Source: an uncultured Chloroflexus sp.
GTDB taxonomy: Bacteria; Chloroflexota; Chloroflexia; Chloroflexales; Chloroflexaceae
Direction of reading: 5' to 3'
Assembly (NCBI RefSeq): GCF_937129525.1
Contig: NZ_CAKZNK010000033.1
Span: forward strand, 1-47,321
Length of the DNA: 47,321 bases
Below the pieces are notes generated by a model. The model was not told the DNA's origin, did no database searches, and saw only the letters and a program-made list of their open reading frames with translations. Made by a program: the position numbers and the translations under genes. Below are positions 41,688-47,321 of the stretch, piece after piece (within the stretch, counting starts at the first letter, position 1; each line of letters starts with the position of its first letter).

Positions 41688-42092
41688 ATGAGTCACGCTC
41701 ATGCCCATAGTGAAGGCCCTTCCGCCGAGAGTCTGGCGCTGAATCACGAAGTGAGCGATGCGCGCTCGCAACCGGTGGTTTGGGGTGTAGTGATCGTATT
41801 TGGTGTGCTTATTCTGGCTTTCGTCTTGATGGGAGTCGTGCTGGCATTGACTGCCGGCTCGATTACCGATACCAGCAATACGCTGTCGAATGATGAAGTG
41901 ACCCAGTTGCAATTGCCGCCGGCGCCGCGACTTGAACAGAATCCCCGCGTTGATGGCGATCGGATTATTACCGAAGCTACCGAACGGCTGGAGAGCTATG
42001 GTTGGGTTAACGAGCGCGCCGGACGTGCCCATATTCCGATTGAGCGGGCGATGGAGCTGTTGCTGGAGCATGGCCTCGACGCAGTGAAATAG
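41688..42092 (+). CDS. Small single-helix membrane protein of the act-cox operon
   Basis: A 134-residue protein with a His-rich N-terminus (MSHAHAHSEG), one transmembrane helix (about residues 31-58), and a C-terminal domain with LESYGWVNERAGRAHIPIE leading to RAMELLLEHGL. Proteins ending with this kind of segment occur near SCO1 and cytochrome oxidase genes in other bacteria, but their role is not known to me. It could be an ActG-like subunit or a copper/assembly factor; sequence alone does not settle this. ATG 41688 follows GAGGAGAG. Confidence 0.75.
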   Translation: MSHAHAHSEGPSAESLALNHEVSDARSQPVVWGVVIVFGVLILAFVLMGVVLALTAGSITDTSNTLSNDEVTQLQLPPAPRLEQNPRVDGDRIITEATERLESYGWVNERAGRAHIPIERAMELLLEHGLDAVK

Positions 42093-42122
42093 CCTGCCAT
42101 CACTAGATTGCGAGTACGTGTC

Positions 42123-42962
42123 ATGCGACGCTGGATGTCTATCGTGTTTATTGGCTGGCTGGCGATCTGGTTGCTAGCGCCAGTAGGGGTGTTTGCCCAG
42201 GGCAGCAGGCCAAACCCGGCTGATAGCGTGGCTTTCGAGCAGCGGATGGGTGAACAGGTGCCGCTCGATGCCGTCTTTGTCGATGAACAAGGCACTGAGG
42301 TTCGGCTAGGTCAGTTCTTCGTTGCCGGGCAGCCGGTGATTCTTGTGATGAGCTACTACGAGTGCCCGATGCTCTGCTCGTTCGTGCGCGAAGGAGTGCT
42401 GGCAGCGCTGCAACAGATAACGCTGAATGCCGGTCGCGATTTTCAAGTGGTAAATATCAGTATCGATCCACTGGAAACGCCCATGATGGCCGCTGGCGTC
42501 AAGACACTGACTCTCCAGCGTTATGGCCGTGCTGGGGCAGAACAGGGCTGGCATTTCCTCACCGGCAGCGAAGAGCAAATTCGTCGAGTAGCGGATGCAA
42601 TTGGCTTTAAGTATGTCTACGATGAAACGATCGACCAATATGCCCATGCAGCCGGGATTGTGGTGTTGACGCCAGAAGGGAAAACTGCTCGTTATTTCTT
42701 TGGTATTGAGTTTAATGTCTCCGACCTGCGCCTGGGTATCGTTGAAGCTTCAGCCGGTAAAGTGGGCAATGCTATCGATCAGTTCTTGTTGCTCTGCTAC
42801 CAGTACAACCCGGTGACCGGCAGCTATACTCCGGCAATCATGACCATTCTGCGCATTGCCGGCGCACTGACGGTGATCGGGATCATTACGATGATTGTGG
42901 TCTTAAGTCGCTCGACCCCCGGCGGTAATCTACCGCCGCCACGCGAGTCGGTGCCGGCCTAA
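42123..42962 (+). CDS. SCO1/SenC-family copper chaperone for CuA assembly
   Basis: A 279-residue protein. It has an N-terminal signal sequence ending VGVFAQ, a thioredoxin-like fold with copper ligands C81-P-M-L-C85 and H175 in QYAHAAG, and a C-terminal transmembrane helix near residues 241-263 with a short Pro-rich tail. SCO proteins deliver copper to, or reduce, the CuA site of cytochrome oxidase subunit II, encoded by the next gene. The signal peptide and the C-terminal helix place it on the outer side of the membrane. A TTG at 42108 is an alternative start. Confidence 0.9.
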   Translation: MRRWMSIVFIGWLAIWLLAPVGVFAQGSRPNPADSVAFEQRMGEQVPLDAVFVDEQGTEVRLGQFFVAGQPVILVMSYYECPMLCSFVREGVLAALQQITLNAGRDFQVVNISIDPLETPMMAAGVKTLTLQRYGRAGAEQGWHFLTGSEEQIRRVADAIGFKYVYDETIDQYAHAAGIVVLTPEGKTARYFFGIEFNVSDLRLGIVEASAGKVGNAIDQFLLLCYQYNPVTGSYTPAIMTILRIAGALTVIGIITMIVVLSRSTPGGNLPPPRESVPA

Positions 42963-43007
42963 CGGTAGTAGCGACCGGGGCGGTTGCGCCCCCAGACAGG
43001 ACGAGGT

Positions 43008-44000
43008 ATGCGCGATTTTCCGTTATTTCCTGAACAGGCGTCAACCTTCGCGAACCAGGTTGACCAGCTCTATTTCTTCCTGGTGGCCCTGAGTCTCATC
43101 TTCGCCGGGGTGCTACCGTTCGTCATTCTCTATCTGATCGTTCGTTACCATCGTAGCCAGAAGGTTGATCGCAGCAATCCGGTCGATTCCAATCTGAAAC
43201 TGGAATTGACCTGGACGTTGATCCCGCTGGCGCTGGTCATGTTGGTCTTCTTCTGGGGCGCGTTCCTCTACGTGCAGATGCGCACGCCGCCAGCTCGCAC
43301 GCTTGATGTGTATGTGATCGGCAAGCAGTGGATGTGGCACGTGCAGCATCCAAACGGGAAGCGCGAAAATAACGAATTGCATGTTCCGATTGGGCAGCCG
43401 GTGAAGCTGATTATGACTTCGCAAGATGTGATTCACAGCTTCTATATCCCGGCGTTCCGTATCAAGCAAGATGTCTTGCCTGGCCGTTATACAATCATGT
43501 GGTTTGAGGCGACAAAACCAGGTGAGTATCACCTCTTCTGCGCCGAGTATTGCGGCACTGAGCACTCGTTGATGATCGGGCGTGTGGTGGCCCTGCCGCT
43601 GGCCGATTATGAGCGCTGGCTGGCGACACCTGGTCCGGTGGTGCTGCCTGATGGTACCATTGATACAGGACAGGCAATTGTCGCGCCGTCGATCGGCGAT
43701 CCAATGGCTGCTGCCGGCGCGCGCCTTTTCACCAATCTGGGTTGTCTGGGTTGCCATGCGATGGCCGGTGGTGGCGTGGGACCGAGCTTGCAGGGTCTCT
43801 ATGGCGCGACTGAGAAACTGGCCGATGGTTCGACCGTCGTGGCCGATGAGAATTATCTGCGTGAGTCGATCCTGAATCCAAACGCAAAAATTGTGGCCGG
43901 TTATGCTGCCGTGATGCCATCGTACCAGGGCCAGATTAGCGAAGATCAGCTCAACCAACTGATCGCCTATATTAAGTCGCTCGCCGATACGGGGAACTGA
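43008..44000 (+). CDS. Cytochrome c oxidase subunit II with fused cytochrome c (caa3 type)
   Basis: A 330-residue protein with two transmembrane helices (about residues 21-46 and 65-89). The CuA domain has H143 (VIHSFY), C178-A-E-Y-C182-G-T-E-H186-S-L-M189 as copper ligands, and a conserved WMWH aromatic patch. A fused cytochrome c follows with C246-L-G-C249-H250 and a late Met ligand in VMPSYQG. It accepts electrons, probably from ActE, and delivers them to haem a in subunit I. The start at 43008 follows AGGACGAGG. Cox1 begins four bases after its stop. Confidence 0.95.
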   Translation: MRDFPLFPEQASTFANQVDQLYFFLVALSLIFAGVLPFVILYLIVRYHRSQKVDRSNPVDSNLKLELTWTLIPLALVMLVFFWGAFLYVQMRTPPARTLDVYVIGKQWMWHVQHPNGKRENNELHVPIGQPVKLIMTSQDVIHSFYIPAFRIKQDVLPGRYTIMWFEATKPGEYHLFCAEYCGTEHSLMIGRVVALPLADYERWLATPGPVVLPDGTIDTGQAIVAPSIGDPMAAAGARLFTNLGCLGCHAMAGGGVGPSLQGLYGATEKLADGSTVVADENYLRESILNPNAKIVAGYAAVMPSYQGQISEDQLNQLIAYIKSLADTGN

Positions 44001-44004
44001 GCCT

Positions 44005-45663
44005 ATGAGCACAATTTCGCTTCCACAGAGCAGCTACATTCGCGATAACTCGCGCACCTTTATCGACTGGTTGAAGTCGTGGCTGTTGACGGTCGATCAC
44101 AAGCGGATTGCCATTCTTTATCTGCTGTCGATCAACTTCTTCTTCCTGCTCGGCGGCTTGGCCGCCACGCTGGTGCGGGTCGAGTTGATCACGCCGCAGG
44201 GCGATCTGATGTCATCTGATGTCTACAACCGGGCGTTTACGCTGCACGGCGTGATCATGGTCTTCTTCTTCCTGATCCCGTCGATCCCGGCTGTATTGGG
44301 TAACTTTCTCGTGCCGCTCATGATCGGCGCGCGTGATCTGGCTTTTCCACGCCTTAACCTGCTGAGCTGGTATCTCTATATGATCGGTGGCATCTTTGCC
44401 CTGATTGCCGCCGTCTTCGGTGGTGTCGATACTGGCTGGACGTTCTATACCCCATTTACCTCGACCTATTCCAATTCGAATGTGGTCATGTCGATCACAG
44501 GCGTGTTCATTATGGGCTTTTCGTCCATTCTGACCGGCCTCAACTTCATCGCTACCATTCACAAGATGCGCGCGCCCGGTCTGACCTGGTTCCGGCTGCC
44601 GCTGTTTATCTGGGCTAACTACGCAACCAGTATCATCCAGATCCTGGCGACGCCGGTACTGGGTATTGCCTTGCTGCTGGTGATCGTCGAGCGAGTCTGG
44701 GGCGTAGGCATCTACGACCCGGCCTTGGGGGGTGACCCGCTGCTCTTCCAGCATCTCTTCTGGTTTTACTCACATCCGGCGGTCTACATTATGATCTTGC
44801 CGGCTATGGGTGTGATTAGCGAGCTGATCAGCACTTTCTCGCGCAAACGCATCTTCGGCTACGAGTTTATCGCCTTTTCGAGTATCGCCATCGCCATCCT
44901 TGGCTTCCTGGTCTGGGGCCATCACATGTTTGTGAGTAGTCAGTCGGTCTACGCCGGTCTGATCTTCTCGTTCATCACCATGCTGGTGGCCATCCCTTCG
45001 GCGATTAAGGTCTTTAACTGGACGGCAACCCTCTACAAGGGGTCGATCAGCTATCGCACGCCGATGCTCTATGCGCTCGGCTTTATCGGTCTGTTTGTGA
45101 TTGGTGGTCTCACCGGTATCTTCCTCGGTGTGACTGCCGTGGACTTGCACGTGACCGATACTTACTTTGTGGTTGCGCACTTCCACTATGTGATGGTGGG
45201 TGGCACGATCATGGCCTACCTGGGTGGCATTCATTTCTGGTGGCCGAAGATGACCGGGCGCATGTATAACGAGATTTGGGGCAGCATTGCGGCGCTGATC
45301 ATCTTTGTCGGCTTCAATATGACCTTCTTCCCACAATTCATTCTTGGCTACCTGGGCATGCCGCGACGCTATCACGTCTATCCGCCGGAGTTCCAGATTC
45401 TGCATGTGATGAGCACGGCAGGAGCCAGTATTCTGGCAATCGGTTTTATCGTGCCGCTCATCTACCTGGCGATCTCGTTGCGGAAGGGGGCAATTGCCGG
45501 CGATAATCCCTGGGGTGCGACCGGTCTTGAGTGGAAGACTTCATCGCCGCCGCCAACTTTCAATTTCGATAAGACGCCGATTGTGACCGAAGAGGCGTAT
45601 GCCTATCCGCCTGAAGCGGCTGAACGCGATGCTGCATCGTGGCGGCCTGGCTCGCCACTCTAA
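44005..45663 (+). CDS. Cytochrome c oxidase subunit I (A2 type, YSHPxV)
   Basis: A 552-residue protein with twelve predicted helices, haem a and a3 histidines ([18 protein letters not shown]), the CuB histidines H257 and HH in GHHMFVSS, and the cross-linkable Y261. The motif Y255-S256-H257-P258-A259-V260 marks an A2-type oxidase: the D-channel glutamate of the usual HPEVY is replaced by Ala, and Tyr-Ser one turn away are thought to take over. The K-channel Lys is kept in [10 protein letters not shown]. It reduces oxygen and pumps protons. A 205-base structured gap follows before cox3. Confidence 0.96.
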   Translation: MSTISLPQSSYIRDNSRTFIDWLKSWLLTVDHKRIAILYLLSINFFFLLGGLAATLVRVELITPQGDLMSSDVYNRAFTLHGVIMVFFFLIPSIPAVLGNFLVPLMIGARDLAFPRLNLLSWYLYMIGGIFALIAAVFGGVDTGWTFYTPFTSTYSNSNVVMSITGVFIMGFSSILTGLNFIATIHKMRAPGLTWFRLPLFIWANYATSIIQILATPVLGIALLLVIVERVWGVGIYDPALGGDPLLFQHLFWFYSHPAVYIMILPAMGVISELISTFSRKRIFGYEFIAFSSIAIAILGFLVWGHHMFVSSQSVYAGLIFSFITMLVAIPSAIKVFNWTATLYKGSISYRTPMLYALGFIGLFVIGGLTGIFLGVTAVDLHVTDTYFVVAHFHYVMVGGTIMAYLGGIHFWWPKMTGRMYNEIWGSIAALIIFVGFNMTFFPQFILGYLGMPRRYHVYPPEFQILHVMSTAGASILAIGFIVPLIYLAISLRKGAIAGDNPWGATGLEWKTSSPPPTFNFDKTPIVTEEAYAYPPEAAERDAASWRPGSPL

Positions 45664-45697
45664 AATAACAGGCACGACGCAAAGGTGGGTTTGTATA

Positions 45698-45756
45698 ACC
45701 GGAAACAGGTTATGGCGGGTCATTATCGGTATGAATTGACCTGACCTGTTTCCGGT
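45698..45756 (+). other. Long hairpin between cox1 and cox3
   Basis: ACCGGAAACAGGT (45698-45710) pairs perfectly with ACCTGTTTCCGGT (45744-45756), 13 base pairs with a 33-base loop that holds a nested GGTCA/TGACC pair. No U-run follows, so it may protect the upstream mRNA or set different amounts of subunit I and III rather than end transcription. Confidence 0.55.
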
Positions 45757-45780
45757 GAGGCGGGTAAACCTGACGCTGAG

Positions 45781-45823
45781 GTGGCGTCGAACATGCCACT
45801 GCAAGTGGCCTGCCTTTGTGGCA
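45781..45823 (+). promoter_or_regulatory. Possible alternating hairpins before cox3
   Basis: GCCACT (45795-45800) and AGTGGC (45804-45809) form a tight hairpin. The same left arm TGCCAC (45794-45799) can instead pair with GTGGCA (45818-45823), and GTGGC at 45781-45785 is a third partner. These competing structures lie 45 to 90 bases before the cox3 start and could tune its translation. Function is speculative. Confidence 0.25.
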
Positions 45824-45868
45824 ATCTGAAGGTCAATCTGTTGGTCATTGGACGCAGAGGAGAGAGCG

Positions 45869-46642
45869 TTGGCAACGATCACACACGAAGAAGCGCACGT
45901 GCATGCGCACGGTCCCGAACTGCAACACCAGTTCGAGACACCAGAACAACAAAAAGAGGCAGCTACGTTAGGCATGTGGGCCTTCCTGGTCACCGAAATT
46001 ATGCTCTTTGGTGGCATTTTTATGGCCTACATCGTCTACCGCTGGGCCTTTCCTGAGGCGTGGGAAGAATCGGCAGCGCTGCTCAATACCCCGCTGGCAA
46101 CTGTTAATACCGTTGTGCTGCTGGTGAGTTCGTTGACGGTGGCGCTGGCAGTAAATGCCGCTGAAGAGGGCAATAAGCGGCGACTGCTGACGATGCTGGC
46201 GCTGACCATGCTGCTGGGTTTGACCTTCCTGGTGATCAAGGGGTATGAGTATAGCGAGAAGTTTGCCCATTGCGCCGGCGCGAAGGATCCGATTAGCTGG
46301 ATTACCGGTAGTGATTTGCACGAAAGCCACGAGTGCCTGGTGCCGGGGCGCGGATTCCTGTTTCCCGAAGAGCATGGTGCGACGGGCGGTAGCCACGGCG
46401 CTGCACACACCGCTTCGATGCAATCTGGTCACCAGCTCTTCTTCTTGCTCTATTTCTGCGCGACCGGTTTGCACGCAATCCACATGATCATCGGGCTAGG
46501 AGTGATGAGCGCGATTACGATCATGGCATTGCGCGATCGCTTCTCACCAACATACTTTACTCCGGTCGAGATCGGCGGTCTCTACTGGCACTTGATCGAC
46601 ATCATCTGGGTATTCCTCTTCCCACTCTTTTACCTGGTTTAG
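45869..46642 (+). CDS. Cytochrome c oxidase subunit III
   Basis: A 257-residue protein with five main transmembrane helices; the last four carry typical CoxC patterns LGMWAFLVTEIMLFGG, VNTVVLLVSSLTVALAV, GLHAIHMIIGLG and YWHLIDIIWVFLFPLFYL. The start is taken as TTG 45869, six bases after AGAGGAGA. TTG 45848 in frame would place the ribosome site inside the gene. The loop at about residues 131-180 is longer than usual and holds C135, C156 and several His residues (H134, H151, H154 and more), a possible metal site. The subunit supports proton uptake and stability of subunit I. Confidence 0.9.
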   Translation: MATITHEEAHVHAHGPELQHQFETPEQQKEAATLGMWAFLVTEIMLFGGIFMAYIVYRWAFPEAWEESAALLNTPLATVNTVVLLVSSLTVALAVNAAEEGNKRRLLTMLALTMLLGLTFLVIKGYEYSEKFAHCAGAKDPISWITGSDLHESHECLVPGRGFLFPEEHGATGGSHGAAHTASMQSGHQLFFLLYFCATGLHAIHMIIGLGVMSAITIMALRDRFSPTYFTPVEIGGLYWHLIDIIWVFLFPLFYLV

Positions 46643-46651
46643 GAGGGCGCG

Positions 46652-47014
46652 ATGGCTGAGCAACAACATACCAATGCCCATCACCACGGCGACCGGCATA
46701 CCCATATCTCACGCGGAACCTATTACCGCGTCTTTGTCGCCCTGATGGTGTTGATGGTGCTGACCGTCGCTGCCTGGTGGGTTGAGAAGAATCTGTTGCA
46801 CATACCGGGCTGGCTGGCGGTAACAATCGCAATGTCGATTGCGATTGCCAAGACGGTATTGATTGTGCTGTACTTCATGCACGTCAAGATCAGCAGCCGA
46901 ATGACGCAGGTCTACGCAGCCGGCGCGTTTGTCTGGCTCATCATCCTCTTTGTCATCACAATGGGAGACTACGTAGCCCGCGGTTGGCCGCCCCAACCCG
47001 GGCCGTTGCCGTAA
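46652..47014 (+). CDS. Cytochrome c oxidase subunit IV
   Basis: A 120-residue protein with a His-rich N-terminus and three hydrophobic helices. AKTVLIVLYFMHVKISSRM is the family's signature. The start at 46652 follows AGGAGG. It is the last gene of the act-cox operon; a G-rich repeat region begins within 35 bases of its stop. Confidence 0.9.
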   Translation: MAEQQHTNAHHHGDRHTHISRGTYYRVFVALMVLMVLTVAAWWVEKNLLHIPGWLAVTIAMSIAIAKTVLIVLYFMHVKISSRMTQVYAAGAFVWLIILFVITMGDYVARGWPPQPGPLP

Positions 47015-47048
47015 CCGGTTGGACAAAAACCAGCCAGATGGTTGGCAG

Positions 47049-47083
47049 CCGATAGGGGCGAAAAATTTTTTCGCACCTATCGG
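47049..47083 (+). terminator. Near-palindrome after cox4, possible terminator
   Basis: CCGATAGGGGCGAAAA (47049-47064) pairs with TTTTCGCACCTATCGG (47068-47083) with one mismatch and a 3-base loop. The A and T runs are at the tip, not after the stem, so it is not a standard intrinsic terminator, though a cruciform or hairpin there could still end the operon transcript. Confidence 0.4.
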
Positions 47084-47205
47084 CGCCGTCGTGTTACAGG
47101 CGCCGTCGTGATGGCGGTGGTGTTCGGCGCCGTCGCGATGGTGGTGATGTGGTGGTGTCCGGTGCCGTCGTGATGGTGGTGATGGTGATGGTCGGTGCCA
47201 TTGTC
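47082..47205 (+). repeat. Imperfect GGYGCCGTCGTG repeats
   Basis: Five copies of a 12-base core begin at 47082, 47099, 47126, 47161 and 47194 and are separated by GATGGTGGTG-type runs. Spacing varies from 17 to 35 bases. The tract is noncoding as far as I can tell and leads into the G-rich repeat below. Confidence 0.6.
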
Positions 47206-47242
47206 GGCGGCGGGACGTGTGCCGGTGTGTGGATGGCGAAAT

Positions 47243-47321
47243 GGGCCGTGGGCGTGGCCGGGGATGGGGATGGGGCCGTGGGCGTGGCCGGGGATGGGGA
47301 TGGGGGGCGTGGGCGTGGGCG
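47243..47321 (+). repeat. 30-base G-rich tandem repeat with quadruplex-like runs
   Basis: Two identical 30-base copies (47243-47272 and 47273-47302) are followed by GGGCGT-type runs to the window edge. G-runs at 47260-47263, 47266-47269, 47272-47275 and 47280-47282 have loops of 2, 2 and 4 bases, which fits an intramolecular G-quadruplex on the plus strand. The array probably continues past the window. The 307 bases from 47015 to 47321 hold no supported gene. Confidence 0.7.

Noticed and set aside
43113-44012. Long minus-strand open frame opposite cox2
   Set aside because: Mirror frame of a clear cytochrome oxidase gene, without motifs or a plausible ribosome site.
47243-47302. CRISPR array
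   Set aside because: Copies are directly adjacent with no spacers between them, and no cas gene is seen.
47056-47321. Open plus-strand frame running off the window
   Set aside because: The frame is built from low-complexity repeats, has no ribosome site, and contains the terminator-like palindrome near its start; kept only as a remark.

Overview
The window looks like part of the chromosome of a filamentous anoxygenic phototroph of the Chloroflexota, most likely Chloroflexus or a close relative. Supporting this are an alternative complex III (Act) gene set fused into a caa3-type oxidase operon, clustered GlcD/E/F-type oxidase genes, moderately high GC, and strong AGGAGG-type ribosome sites with frequent GTG and TTG starts. 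The species call is an inference; no rRNA or tRNA gene is visible.

Layout. Bases 1-2497 hold the 3' end of a membrane protein with a LamG-like domain and a secreted PQQ-type sugar dehydrogenase fused to cytochrome c. Bases 2545-25537 form one long plus-strand exopolysaccharide locus. It encodes a nucleotide-sugar dehydrogenase, eight clear glycosyltransferases plus one GT-like protein, two unrelated polysaccharide deacetylases, a bifunctional ATP sulfurylase/APS kinase followed directly by a PAPS-type sulfotransferase, a hexapeptide acyltransferase, a Wzz/tyrosine-kinase-like fusion with a degraded P-loop, an HlyD-like lipoprotein, two SDR nucleotide-sugar enzymes (one GDP-L-fucose synthase-like), a Wzy/WaaL-like polymerase or ligase, and a CapK-type adenylate-forming enzyme. 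Bases 25539-29694 are a minus-strand island: a hybrid multi-PAS histidine kinase and an Rsm22-type methyltransferase. Bases 29962-36835 encode a glycolate/D-lactate oxidase set: GlcD, GlcE, a second GlcD-GlcE fused in one chain, and GlcF. Bases 37219-47014 form a respiratory operon: actB, actE, actA, a small membrane protein, SCO1, cox2 with fused cytochrome c, cox1 (A2 type), cox3 and cox4. The last 300 bases are G-rich tandem repeats with no recognisable gene.

How the genes may work together. The polysaccharide genes can make activated uronic-acid and deoxy sugars, assemble and polymerise repeat units, and decorate them. PAPS made by the fused synthetase is the natural donor for the adjacent sulfotransferase, so the product may be a sulfated polymer. 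No initiating sugar-phosphate transferase, flippase or ABC exporter is visible here. The respiratory operon would pass electrons from quinol through an Act module to CuA/cytochrome c and an oxygen-reducing haem-copper centre, but the usual membrane quinol-binding subunits ActC and ActF, and ActD, are absent from the window. The glycolate/lactate oxidase genes upstream could feed electrons to the quinone pool; in Chloroflexus glyoxylate could enter the 3-hydroxypropionate bi-cycle.

Noncoding signals include promoter-like sequences upstream of glcD and actB, an inverted repeat spanning the actB promoter, a structured leader before the Wzz-like gene, hairpins after glcF and between cox1 and cox3, and a near-palindrome after cox4.
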